From Chara braunii (Eukaryota > Streptophyta > Charophyceae > Charales > Characeae), in contig BFEA01000389.1 of NCBI GenBank assembly GCA_003427395.1, forward strand, positions 315,152-377,877: a stretch of 62,726 nucleotides of DNA, written 5' to 3'. The position numbers and the translations under genes are program-made. The notes beneath the pieces were generated by a model that was not told the origin of the DNA, ran no database searches, and saw only the letters and a program-made list of their open reading frames with translations. Positions within the stretch are counted from its first letter, which is position 1. Each line of letters begins with the position of its first letter. Shown here piece by piece: positions 12,043 through 22,324 of the stretch.

Positions 12043-12867
12043 TTGTCATGTGCAGAAAGGAGGAACATAGAAGAAGGACGAAGATGCAAACAGGGATGGA
12101 CGATCCGCTTAGCAACGGATAAGTTATCGAAGAAGGAGACGGCCGCGATGCAACATTTACGAGATTCAGTGCACAACGGGGCAACAAAAGAAGAACTAAC
12201 ACTAACCGGGCATGATTTGAGGTTGATACTATTTCAAGGCAATTGGTTGAACACCGACATAGTTAACTTTTATTTGAACCTCGTTAGGCTTGACAACATG
12301 TGTCGCATAGACCATCGCGAGTGTGATAGTCAACAAGACGGAACCGTAGTAGAAGGAAAAGCGCGCATCCCGATAACAGTAATTTTTAGTTCCTTCTTCT
12401 CCGCGAAATTGTTCGACGACGACATGCAATACCAATATAGCGCAGTGCAAAAGTGGATGACAAATATCGATGTGGGTGATGTGCACTGAATAATAGCTTC
12501 ATTCCATGTCCATATGTCCAACCATTGGACACTAGTAATATCAGACTTAAGGCGCCAGAAAATAGAGTACTACGACTCGCTTACCCCTGACAAAGAATTG
12601 GCAAGGAAAGTGATAGGTGGTTTCGCAAGATTCTTATTCGAAAGATCGGTTGAACAGGGTAAGGTGGTGGATACAAAAGATTTCAACCACATATGGAATG
12701 TGTCAGGCATTCCTAGACAACGCGACATTAATGAATGTGGTGTGTGTATGCTAACATATGCGTCACTGTTGGCAAGAGGATTTCTTCCGCCATTCAACTT
12801 CTTTTTCGACGACATCCACAATATAAGGGGACGGATCGCTTTAAATGTACTTGTCACACCGAAGTAG
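12043..12867 (+). pseudogene. Ulp1/C48-type cysteine protease domain, one in-frame stop
   Basis: A single frame encodes the SUMO-protease fold in order. First comes a substrate-side segment with GNWLNTDIVNFYLNLV (about 12239-12286), matching the WLND-I-I-xFY motif of the Ulp1 family. Next is FFSAKLFDDD. After the stop at 12487 (TGA) follow NHWTLVISD (catalytic His, near 12518), YYDSLTPD (catalytic Asp) and PRQRDINECGVCML (oxyanion Gln and catalytic Cys, about 12712-12753). All triad residues are present, so one stop is the only visible lesion. A TGG-to-TGA change could explain it. No ATG is evident at the 5' end; a splice-acceptor-like CATTGTCATGTGCAG lies at about 12041-12055, so the domain may be an exon. 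Ulp1 domains are common in plant transposons (for example some MULE and CACTA elements). It lies on the same strand as the 2.25-7.75 kb frame, but linkage is unproven. Confidence 0.85.
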
Positions 12868-13070
12868 GAGTTAGTTGTGCAACAAAGGACATTTTATAGA
12901 CGACATTATCAAAGCAAAACATTTGTTCATTTTTTTGCAAATGTAAAGAGTTCATTGGCTCTGCTGGATAGACACCCAGGAACATGTTCGAATGTATTTA
13001 ACAAAGCAATAACGAGACATGCCCGATTGAACACCATTACTGTGTTACTTTAGATGATCTCGTACCCCTT

Positions 13071-13160
13071 ACCCCTTACCCCTTACCCCTTACCCATATT
13101 ACCTCTTACCCCTTACCACTTACCCCTTACCCCTTTACCCCTGACCCCTGACCCTAAACC
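13071..13160. repeat. Interstitial CCCCTTA heptamer tract, telomere-like
   Basis: About a dozen units of CCCCTTA (TAAGGGG on the other strand) with variants CCTCTTA, CCACTTA, CCCCTGA, and a final CCCTAAACC that matches the plant telomere unit. It lies inside transposon-rich sequence, not at a chromosome end. 12868-13070 on its left holds nothing recognisable. Confidence 0.8.
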
Positions 13161-13499
13161 CATAAAAGACTTCATAAATTACATACAAAAATCGAAAAAA
13201 AATGGACGTTCAATTTCGCGCAAAAAATAGATAATGAACGTTTTGACGAAATCGCAGTTCTCCTGCCTCCTGCACATGAAGTGCCTTGGAAGTTCCTATG
13301 AACTACCTCGTGACTGTCTGTAGCCTATAGGGCGGGCCAGTCTTATATAGTGTCGGCCCGTCCAGGAGACTGCTCTTTCCAATGCCAAAACGTGCCAAAC
13401 CCTGGTGTTGAAGTTCAACCAAGGGTTGTCTTGAAAACAGGCCAAAAATAGTCTGTGCTAAAAACCTGGTCTGGTGCCTAAGTTTCCGGGTTGGTCGAT

Positions 13500-13665
13500 C
13501 TTATGAGGGTCTGAAAATGGCCCTCCGTTTCGGGCTGAAAAGACTTAGAGCCTGGAAGACCCTGTTTTAGGCTGAAATGACATAAGGCCAGAAGACCCTC
13601 GTTTTAAGGCTTTCAGGCTGAAACGATACAGGGCCTGTAAGCCCTAGTTTTCAAGCTTTTAGGCT
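13500..13665. repeat. Degenerate ~45-52-bp tandem repeat
   Basis: Three diverged units of the form GCCTGGAAGACCCTGTTTTA followed by GGCTGAAA begin near 13548, 13590 and 13634. The segment lies downstream of the chromodomain remnant (on its strand) and might belong to that element's 3' untranslated/LTR region. No second LTR was found to prove it. Confidence 0.55.
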
Positions 13666-13869
13666 AACAACGCTGGTTGGGCCCTGCAGGCCTGTGTGGC
13701 TGTGCAGTATGCCACCCCCCCCCCCTCCTTGAAAGACTGAGCTCACCTGTGAGGGCAAAGCTGTCTGTTTGAGACAGGGACCACAGTCCGGGTGGGACGG
13801 GCAAGTCGCGAAGTTCCCTGAGCTAACCTTTGTCACTCGTAGTGACCGTAGATCAACGGTGCGGATGTT

Positions 13870-14010
13870 TCAAATCTGCTTCTGAAATTCATCGAGTGTC
13901 GTCGGGATCGCACGCTTTGAATGTAACTTTGTACTGTTGAGGCTTGCTGTCGTACTTGCGATCTGTGATGACGAGGTCAACTTCCTTGTGACCATCCATA
14001 GATCGAGGAT
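13870..14010 (-). pseudogene. Chromodomain remnant at the C-terminus of the integrase
   Basis: Minus-strand translation gives KEVDLVITDRKYDSKPQQY, then KVTFKACDPDDTR, a stop and ISEADL. This matches the chromodomain pattern of a basic strand, YxVxFK, and a conserved W before E-x-x-L. The stop (TGA, plus-strand 13889-13891) sits exactly where the conserved Trp is expected, consistent with TGG to TGA. In chromoviruses this domain reads histone marks to guide insertion. It is broken here. Confidence 0.7.
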
Positions 14011-14011
14011 C

Positions 14012-14900
14012 TTATGATTGTCGGCCCGGGAAGTCGTTAATCTTAGCTGGTGTATATGTTGCCAGCTTCGAGGCGTGAAAGACTGGATGGACCGTCAGAT
14101 ACGGGGGGATGTTGATCACAAATAAGGGGTCATCGGACTCATCGCCCGCGGCTGATGGTCCAAACCACTTGGGGAGTAGTTTGCGCAAAATAGCGTGCTC
14201 GAGTGCAAACTCTTCTGCGGAGACCCAAACCAAATCACCGGCGCGGATGGGACATGGCACGCGACGCTTGTTGGCTTTAGCATGCGAACTTGAGCCTTTT
14301 GCATGTTCATGCGGGCTTTAGCCAACAATTCCCTGTATTTCCGAACGGAAGCGGAGGAGCAAGCAGCGTCTATGTCGGTTGTTCGTGGGAGGAGAAGATC
14401 AGTGAACATACGGCCTATCCGGCCACCGTGGTGCAACTCGAATGGAGTCACACCGATCGCCGGGTGCAACGAAGTGTTGTAGGCGAACTCGATGTCGGGG
14501 AGGCGGTCAACCCAATCTTTCTGATTCGGACGGATGAGCGTACGAAGAATCATTTGAGCAGTTTGATGTGCCCGCTCCGTTTGCCCTTCCGTTTATGGAT
14601 GCTGAGCCGAACTTGGTTTCATCTTCGTGCCGGATTCCTGCATGAGAGATTGGTCCAGAATGTCGACATGAAGCGAGTTTCGTGGTCACTAACGATGTCT
14701 TCCGGTACGCGTGGCTGCAGATCCAGCCGGTGTGCAAAAGGCGCGCAAGTTCGAGGACTTGCAAGGGAGAAACCACGTGTACCTACTCAAACAGTTAACG
14801 ACCGTGAGGATGTCGTCGTGCCCGAGGCGGTCACGAGGAAACGGTCCGGTGACATCTATGGTTATGGAGAGGCCGGGTTCCCGTGGGATAGGCATCGGGC
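14012..14900 (-). pseudogene. Integrase core and C-terminal region of the chromovirus
   Basis: The core begins near 14895 with SITIDVTGPFPRD (first catalytic Asp) and LTVVNCLSRYTWFLPC. It later continues as WVDRLPDIEFAYNTSLHPAI (about 14460-14520) with GVTPFELHHGGR. The C-terminal module starts near 14250 with AGDLVWVSAEEF and ends with HPVFHASKLATYTP near 14060. These are standard Ty3/gypsy integrase signatures. The frame changes several times, so the D-D-E triad cannot be read in one piece and the gene is inactive. Confidence 0.88.
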
Positions 14901-14994
14901 GAAACTCGCCGTAGGGATTGCGGTTGCGGGGCTTGCTTCATCGACAAACTTCGCAAAAGTCGCAATACCAATTGACATCGGTAATGAGGTCGTG

Positions 14995-15490
14995 TCATCG
15001 GAATCGTTGCCGAAGTCGTGCAATAGTGTGATTGACTCCGAAATGGCCGACGAGTCGCGAGTCATGGTACTCGCTGAGAAGGCGAGTCCGAAGACGACGG
15101 TCTCGTGGGACACATAATAAGTCCTTGCCTTGCGAGTGGAGGAGCAAGTACCCATTGACGATGCGATAGTGGATGGCCGGTGGGTGATCCGAAGATAGAT
15201 GCGCATACAACGTGGCGAAATCCGGATCGGACTCATAGCCCCGGATGAAGTGTCGCTGGAGTTCCTCGTCGAACGTGAAGGCATGATGTCTCATAGTGCA
15301 AAGATCTGGTCTTCGTGAGAGTGCATCTGTTGCGCGATTTCGGTGTGAAGTCAAATTGGTCGATGAAGTACATCCATCGTCTGATCGTGTTGCTCACCAT
15401 ATCCTGCGTCTTGTAGCAGGTCAATGGGTTGTTGTCCATGACCCATGTGAAACTACGACGCCCAAGGAGGAAGTGTCGCCATCGATGTCG
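14995..15490 (-). pseudogene. RNase H tail and H2C2 zinc-binding region of the chromovirus
   Basis: Minus-strand reading gives DNNPLTCYKTQD and RRWMYFIDQFDFTPK (RNase H C-half), ATDALSRRPDL (the RNase H end motif), and after a spacer LLSEYHDSRLVGHFGVNHTI with ARLRQRF, the start of the H2C2 integrase zinc-binding domain. The upstream half of RNase H and all of the reverse transcriptase are missing. Confidence 0.85.
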
Positions 15491-15672
15491 TCGTACAAAT
15501 GTGTCTTGAACTCGCGGTCGATCTTCGCAACGTAGTCGGGAAGGTCGACAACCTCTGCTCTGGCGTCCATCAACGAAGTTGGTATTGGAGTGTGCAAGTA
15601 ATCCCGCAATTGTGCCATGAGCACATTGCAATGCGGTTTCAGCAATCCACCGGACGGGGGAAGGGGCATCCA

Positions 15673-17480
15673 TTAGAAGTCCGCAAACGTCAACGGGTCG
15701 AGCTCTTCAAGTCTTGACCATGACGTCAAATCCCCGACAATAGATGGCGGCGAAGTTGCCAAATCGGTTGCCGATGGTGGTGAAACCGTGCTTGCGGTGG
15801 ATTGTTGCACGTGGAGTGGTTGGTCCGACAGTGGGACGAAGTGGACAACATAATCCTCGTAAGTGAACCGAGGACTCGCAACATTCGCATCCTCCCCAGA
15901 TGTGTAGGAGGCCGCTAGCAAGGCGGCTGAATCTGGCGGAGTGAGAGGTGGAGTCGCCCTACCTCCCGCGCAACTCAATTTCCCGAGTTGATGCGACACC
16001 GAACATCCTCCTTGCCTTGATCCGGGCATAGGGATGTCTTGTGCTTGGTGCTATTGCACCAATAGCAGCAGCCATACCGGCCACGCCACTTGTAATCGGC
16101 CTCGGTCAAGTGAAACTTGACCCATGGTGTTGGCTGTCCGTTTTCGGCCGGGGATGCGGTTATGCCTTCCCTTTTCCTCGGGAGTTGTTGTTGCTTCGCG
16201 AGTGGACAGTGGCCACCTGATCTCCCTCACGTGATGCTGGGGTGCTGCCAGGTCTTTAACAATCTTGTCCGGTTGGACTGCAGCGACATACTGCGGACGC
16301 GAACCAAATTTTCCTTTCTCCACATACGTTGGCTGCAACGCTGACTTTTCGTGTGCAGCCGCCCTGTTGGTCTTGATGATCTCCCTTGCCTTGTCGATGA
16401 TTTGGGTGAAGGTGAGCGTCGTGTATTGCTCGTGATCACCAAGTGCGAGGCTCAAGGCGACACATGACCGGTTGTAGAACTATCGGCGTAGATGCGAAAA
16501 TGGCAACTCGAGATCGGGTGTTGCCACGATATTTTGCCATTCCGTAAGCCAATCGCGCGTTGGTGTGTTGCCTTGAGTCATGTTGAAGAGGCGTTTGATG
16601 GCAAGCGTTGGGGAGTCGTCCACGATGAACCGCTTCTTCCATAGGTTCGACAATTCGTCCCAAGAGATTTTCTTATGTAGATAAGCGACTTGGACGCTGT
16701 GGATGGTTACCAGGTGGTTGAGTCAGATCTGGCATCCGCTTTTTTAGTTGAGGAACAACGAGCCGATGTACGAGTGCTCGGGGATAAAAGGAATCCGAAA
16801 TTCCGTTGTAAAGCCCTCCCACCAGGGGACCGGGTCTTGATGCGTATAATCATTGAACTTTTCGATGCGGAATGTCGACATCTTGTAGTGTTGCGCAGTG
16901 GTGTTGCCATCCTTGTTTGGCGGCTGGTGCAATTGTTGAACCTTGGTCTTCAACGTGTCCAGCTACTTGCTGATGGTGGCTGGTGCAACGAAGGTGCTGA
17001 TGTCGTCGAGCATTGCGACAACGTGGTCAACCCGCTCCTCCAATTGGCGGGTAGAGGGTGCATTGCGGGACTCGCAAGCATCTTGTCTTGGTGCAACTTG
17101 CTCCAAGTCCTGTACACGGGAATCAAGTGCCTGTGTAGCATCCTCGTGCACATGCTTATGGTTCCGCACCGCCCGTCGGAGATTCGGCAGCTCGGACTGC
17201 AGGTGGTTACAAGTGTAAACCAACCGGGTCACGAGTTTGGCAAAAAAACTCCTTGTGCTGCTCTTCCGATGTCACGTCTTCGTGGTGATCGGATGGTTCA
17301 AAATGCCAGAACTTGAGATTTTTAATGCTGGTAGCTTCGTGCCGCTGTAGCAGATCCTGGGCCTCCTTGCGGCGTGCCTGGGTATCTGCGTCTACTTTGG
17401 CCTGAAGTCGCTGCTTTTCAGTTGCTGACGTTGTCAGCGCGAATACCCTTACAAGGGTATCCGCCCTAGTTTTTGCAAGT
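15673..17480 (-). pseudogene. Gag region with coiled coil and CCHC zinc knuckle
   Basis: The N-terminal part (about 17232-17480) reads AKVDADTQARRKEAQDLLQ and EEQHKEFF, a charged helical segment. It is followed by a coiled-coil-like stretch with RQLEERVDHVVAMLDDIST (about 16970-17110), then the capsid-like KFNDYTHQDPVPWWEGF (about 16845). A zinc knuckle CYWCNSTKHKTSLC (CX2CX4HX4C) sits at plus-strand 16026-16067. After that comes a low-complexity Ser/Pro/Thr spacer to 15673. Several frameshifts are needed to read it through. Gag forms the retrotransposon particle and the knuckle binds its RNA. Confidence 0.82.
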
Positions 17481-17489
17481 GACAGAAAA

Positions 17490-18990
17490 CAAGTTTGACC
17501 TGGAATTGTTGAGAAGGCCGCGCGGCTTGCGGCAGTGTGGTGACTATAGGTTGGCTATGAGGTCTAGAAGTAGAGAGTGCGTGGGCACGTAGGGTTTGAG
17601 GTGCGCGAGATTTTTTTTCCTTGTCGTTGATTATAAAGCCGGCGCGGACACCGGCCGGTTTAACTTTGCTTTATTTTTATTTTTGGTTTAGGAATTAAGG
17701 ATATTCTTTGCGACCGAGGTAAGCGCGCGTGCGAGGACGACGGCATCGACAACGATAACGCGACTTCGTGAGGTGAGCGCGGGGGGACGTAGGATGGTGT
17801 GCGGGGCAATTATGGGACGGTATAAGCAAGCTGGCGAGGGCACTGGGAGCCGCGCAGCCGGCTTGATGGCCCAAATCGCCGCGCCGCACTGCCTTGTATG
17901 GTACTCTGCTGGCGCTGGTCTCAGGCTTGGGCTTAGCCCTATTGGTTATTGTATCGGGTTGCGACTACGAAGGTTCAGGGGTCGAGGCCAGCGGGTGTCA
18001 GTGCAGCAGCTACATTGGAGCGGTGTGGAGAAGACCGAGGGGTCGAAGGCCTGAAGGGGCTATCCCCCTCTATTTTTGTCTACTAGCGTGACGGAGGGAG
18101 GGGGCCGATCCAAAGGGGCTCCCATAAACTTCCCCGTTTTATTTTTATTACTCTTACCCCTTTTTCCTACTGTTTATTTTTGTTCCACTCGCGTCCCGTT
18201 TGAGACGCGATATCGGGCCGACACCAGGGTCACGTGGGACGTGTTGTGTTCGCAGGATTGCCGTTGAGCGGTCACAAGTTGTCCCGTGACTGGGCAGTAC
18301 CCGGCAGCCAGGGTATTACGGTTGGGGTGGCTATAGCATTGTCGCGCAGCCTAACCGTAGGGGCCCAGGCATAGGGGCGGACCCGGTACAGATCCGGGCC
18401 GGGTACCTGTGCGAAGAGGAGAAGCAGATGGGGGTAGGGAAGGGCTGAGGCCGCGTGGCCTTTGGGGGAGTCGCGGGGCAGTACCCGGTGGAGTCCTCCA
18501 GGACATCTGTTAAAAGTAGGGGCGCTACAGAGAAGATTAGCACGGTCTTGGGAAGGGGCGGCCCGTATAAAGGGAGGTCGGTCCGACGACCGAATGCCTT
18601 TGTTCAGCATTCGATAGCCTATCGGGTTGTGGCGTCCGGACGTCAACAGTTGCCGGAGTAACTAAGAGCGAGGTAGAGGCGGACGGCTGAATCCGGGCGG
18701 GTTACTGAGCTAGGTGCAGGCGGGGCTAGCGGGCAAGGCGCAGCGAGATGATAGGGGGGGCAGCAGGATAGCATGGCGACATGCATAGGGAAAACCCTTG
18801 CGCGCACAGGGAAAGCCGGGCTATGAGAACGGAGGCGGAGGAGATAGGTAGCGGAGCTGAACGAGCCGGGCTGCGCAACAGCAAGGAGGGGGGCGAATGC
18901 ATCGGGATGAGGTTTTGCGTCAGGTACATGCGCAGGCAAGGAGGCGGGAGATGGCCGGGGAGTTGGAGGATGGGTATGGCCGCACGTGGA
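17490..18990. other. G-rich region upstream of the chromovirus gag, no gene
   Basis: No convincing coding sequence. Open frames are overlapping, Gly/Arg/Pro-rich and without motifs. The segment next to gag (17490-17700) should include the 5' LTR and leader of the element, but no paired LTR copy is present in the window. GTATAAAGG at 18565 is the only promoter-like signal. Confidence 0.5.
18565..18573 (+). promoter_or_regulatory. Candidate TATA box
   Basis: GTATAAAGG lies in a GC-rich context and is followed ~10 bp later by the palindrome GGTCGGTCCGACGACC. The layout resembles an LTR or Pol II promoter, but no downstream gene is recognised. Weak call. Confidence 0.25.
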
Positions 18991-18999
18991 AAAGTAAAA

Positions 19000-19580
19000 G
19001 CCTCGCTCGATTCTTGACGGGATCGAGCCAGAGAAGATCCGTTTCGGAGGTTTTGACATAGGGTGACACTGATTAGGAGGTTAGTTTGGTTAGCAGGTTA
19101 GTGGGAGGCAGGCTAGAACGAAAACGTAGTGCGCGGAGCGCTCGGGAAGGTAGATATGGTGGAGCGGAAGATCCGATATCTCCCTCGATTCTTTATAGGA
19201 TTGGGCAAGGTAGGACCCTAAGTTGAGGTTTTGGGACGTTGCGATACGAATCGCGGTGTTAGTTTGGATGATAGATGAGTAGGTCGGAGGTTAGTAAGAG
19301 AAAGCGTGCGCCGAGCCATGGCCGACGTGGAAGAAAGAGGAGGCGGGAAACGCATAACTTGGGCATTTCCGAAAGGATTTCGTTGGAAGAAGGGCCGAAG
19401 GCATGGTTTAAGGGCAAGGCGAATTCGATGATGATGTCAGTTTTGGGGGAGGGTTAGTGAATAGGAAGTTAGACAGGGAACGGGGTGCGTGGCTATGGCT
19501 GAAGAGAAGGGGGGCGAGGGGGAGAAGGATCGAGTTCCTACCCGATTCGTGATGAAATTGGGTGGAACAAGTGTCAAAAT
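19000..19580. repeat. Degenerate ~178-bp tandem repeat with a small dyad in each unit
   Basis: Units recur near 19007, 19187, 19363 and 19543. Each has a short inverted pair. At 19007 it is CTCGATTC/GGATCGAG, at 19187 CCTCGATTC/GGATTGGG, at 19363 CCGAAA/TTTCGTTGG and at 19543 CCCGATT/AATTGGG. The arms change between units, mostly keeping Watson-Crick or G-T pairing. The rest of each unit is purine-rich and poorly conserved. Open frames here are not convincing genes. Confidence 0.5.
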
Positions 19581-21125
19581 GGGGGTTTCGGGGTGGCGCA
19601 ACTATGGTGGCAATGTTGGATTTAGAGCTTAGTGGCTAGTCCTTGGGGTTGTCAGTAGGGAAGCTCCACAAAAGGGGGGGGCCTTAAAACAGTGACGAAT
19701 CCGTCCGCGTTTCAGCGGGAGATTCGTTCCCACTTTTTTTCGTTTTTTCTTTTTCGTCATTTTCCTTTTCTTCTTTCTTTTCGTAGTTGTCCATATGGGG
19801 TATGGTCCTCTGCAGTAAGAGACATAGAGAGAGGGAGAGAGAGAGAGAGAGAGTTCACCCACCTGGTCGGGTTGTGCCTGTAGGAGGACGGGCGCTGCAG
19901 CAGGGCAGCACCGGTGGGGGGGGGGGTGTTCTCATGATCCGGCGGTAGATCCGGTTCGGTTCTGCTTATAGCAAAGGGGGGCGGGCAGCTACAAATTGGA
20001 GGGGTTACCCGTTGGCCAGCATATTAACCGCCCACCAAGCAAAAAAAGCCAGTGTTCGCCCGTCAACTGGCCGGAGCGAGCGGGGACGGGCAGTTCCCGG
20101 CTAGAGTGAAGGGGTGGCTAGCTGGGTGACGTCCGCCGGGGTGGTTGGTTGCAGTTTGTACCCGGCGGCTAATGCTATAACTGCCAAAGCCCCTGTGCTT
20201 GTTGTGCTGCTGTGTCCCCTGCTATTCCATACCGCAGGCCTTGCTGGTTTGTCCCAGGTGCTACGTTGTTGCGGCTGGTTGTGGTCTGCCACAACCTGTG
20301 CGGCGGGCAGTAGTTGGTGTCGGGCGTGGACTGTGGTTGGCCAACGGTGTGAGAGTTGGCATTGATTGCTGAGGTGTTGTTGCCACTATTGTTGGCTGCG
20401 GTGCATTGTTGCATGCCGCAGCCGGCCGGTTAATGACCACTGCGACCTGCGGCGTGGCGAGGATTTGGTCAGAAAAAGACGACACTGTGATTTAGAGGAC
20501 GTAACTGGCTTGTCGAAGGAAGGGAGATAGTGATGTGATCACGAAGAGAGTCAAAAGGGTAACATTTCGGGAGTTTGACTTCGGAGGTTTGACCAAGCTG
20601 CTGTGAGTTGGCCGCCATTGCGAGGCCCTCAGCCGCGTCCAGATAACAAAGCCCTCTCCTGCGAGTCTAAGTGCACCTCCCCTGGATCGGAGAGTCTTAA
20701 TTCCTTCTCTTTCTGCCCTCCTTAATCTAAGTCCTGTTCTGAGAGGAAGGCGGCAGGCAGGATTGCAACCTGTAGGTCCGCGTCAAGACTCTGTGGGGAG
20801 TCAACCCACCGATTGCGGGAGCTCTGCCGGAGCCTAGGCGAGGCTCTGGAGGCAGGGGATTGAAAGGTGATCATTGGCTTCTCCCTTATATACCCTGTTA
20901 TAAACCATATTTCTACTCCTCTCTATGCGTTGACTGAGTGTATTGTGTGCACCCCTACGTTGACTTTCAATTTGACTTTCAGGACATGAATCAGACTAAA
21001 TAAAGGAATGTGTGTGCAATCGCAGTTTCAGTTTGTTGATTGCCTGAACGCAGATTGTGAATACAAAGGGGGTGCATCTGGGGGAGAGGTGGGTGAAAGG
21101 TGGTCTTGCCTGAGCCTGAATGGGT
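19581..21125. other. No recognisable gene; (GA)n tract and Gln/Asn-rich minus frame
   Basis: 19821-19853 is a short (GA)n tract. On the minus strand, 20175-20485 has overlapping frames rich in Gln, Asn, Thr and Ala without a known motif. Such composition occurs in gag-like proteins but proves nothing. The rest (20500-21125) contains a TATA-like CTTATATACC near 20884 and no open frame of note. Confidence 0.4.
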
Positions 21126-21129
21126 CCTA

Positions 21130-22025
21130 TGGGGTCAGACCAGTTCCATAAGATTAAACGGTCTGACCGCTTTGTTTATTTCTGAACGGCATGGAGGGTC
21201 AAACCAGTTCCATAAGATTGGACGGTCTGACCGCTCTAACTATTTCCGAATTGCATGGAGAGTCAAACCAGCTCTATAAGATTGGATGGTCTGAATGCTC
21301 TGAATTGTGGGGGCTTGACTGTGGTTGACTTTTCAGGGGCCAAACTTGTACCATAAGATTGGAGGGTTTGGTTGCCATGTTTTATTTGGGTTTATTCTGT
21401 TTCCTTTGTTTTTGATCGAGGAGGTCTGAGCAAGTCCATAAGATTGGACGGCTCAACCCCTTCCTGTTTCATTCAGAAGGAGTAATTCTCAATGACATCA
21501 GGGCATGTCCATAAGATTGGATGGCCTTGGGCTCATGCCGCACACAGTGGAATCACAGAGAAACGAACTTCGCAAGGGACCAGATATGCTCCATAAGATC
21601 GGACGGTCTGGCCCAATGCCTCGCACATGTTGGAACCCAAAAGATTAAACCTTTATGATATTTTATATACTATCCTATTTATGAACAGGCTAGTAAGGCA
21701 TAGGCTCCATAAGATTGGACGGCCTGGCTATAACTTATCATGAAATGAAGAGAGTGTAACTAAAGAGATATAACTGAAGGTAAACTTGGGCAGTCTGAGC
21801 AACGTTCTAAGATGAGCGGCTCAACCCTATGTTTATTTGAAAGACTAAATGCAGAGAGGTGTATATAATTTGGATATTAAACAGTTCAAGGCGGCTGAGC
21901 CTTGTTTTAAGATGAACAGCTTAGCCATATGCCCAAAGGAAAAGAGAAGTAGTTGTGCAACCTGTTCGTGTATATTCAATGGCTGAGTCAGGCAGGTTCC
22001 ATAAGATTAGACGGCTTGACTTTAT
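21130..22025. repeat. Array of ~11 hairpins with variable but complementary stems and a conserved CCATAAGATTGGAC loop
   Basis: Eleven copies of a core CCATAAGATTGGACGG (with variants) occur near 21147, 21209, 21274, 21351, 21437, 21510, 21591, 21707, 21807, 21913 and 22000. Each core is bracketed by arms that pair with each other but differ between copies: GGTCAGACC/GGTCTGACC, CCAAAC/GTTTGG, TGAGC/GCTCA, CAGGGC/GCCTTG, CCAGA/TCTGG, TAGTAAGGC/GCCTGGCTA, GGCTGAGC/GCTTAGCC, GTCAGGC/GCTTGAC. Pairing includes a few G-T wobbles and mismatches. Inside the loop TCCA and TGGA can pair too. Spacing is 62-116 bp with unrelated sequence between. The last two or three units have a diverged core. No protein is encoded. 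Confidence 0.85.
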
Positions 22026-22324
22026 GCCTTGTGTAAGCTGGGTATAAGGGAAAAAAACATCGAGAGATTACGAACTATTCGTTGCAAAGTTGGCTTAGGG
22101 ATAGTGAGAGTACTTACCATTGTGGTTTGACCTGCATGTGACTGAGTGAGGCTACTACTTGGTCTGAGTTTCAGTTTGAGAGGTAGTTGCTTTAGAGGCT
22201 CGCCAGGTGCTAGAGCGATAGGAGTTAGCTTCAGTTGCTGCATTTTCTGAGCTAAGTTTTTTTTCTTAGATTGATTCTTACATTTTCTGGGATCTTTTGG
22301 TATACTTGGCTTTGTATAAATTTT

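Larger units (their letters stand above)
13870..17480 (-). mobile_element. Chromovirus-type Ty3/gypsy retrotransposon remnant, reverse transcriptase missing
   Basis: Read right to left on the minus strand, the order is gag with coiled coil, CCHC zinc knuckle, a gag-pol spacer, an RNase H remnant, H2C2 zinc-binding and integrase core, the integrase C-terminal GDLVWVS module and a chromodomain. This is the canonical chromovirus order. The protease and reverse-transcriptase catalytic segments are absent: the frame jumps from DLPDYVAKIDREF (about 15540) to RNase H residues DNNPLTCYKTQD (about 15440) within about 100 bp. The coding sequence is broken by several frameshifts and stops. Long terminal repeats and a tRNA primer-binding site were not identified at either side, so the ends are approximate. 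Confidence 0.9.

Noticed and set aside
13071-13160. True telomere / chromosome end
   Set aside because: It is internal, short, and its dominant unit is not the plant TTTAGGG type.
21130-22025. CRISPR-like array
   Set aside because: Repeats with spacers superficially resemble a CRISPR, but spacer lengths vary from ~40 to ~95 bp, the flanking arms vary, the host is eukaryotic and no cas genes are present.
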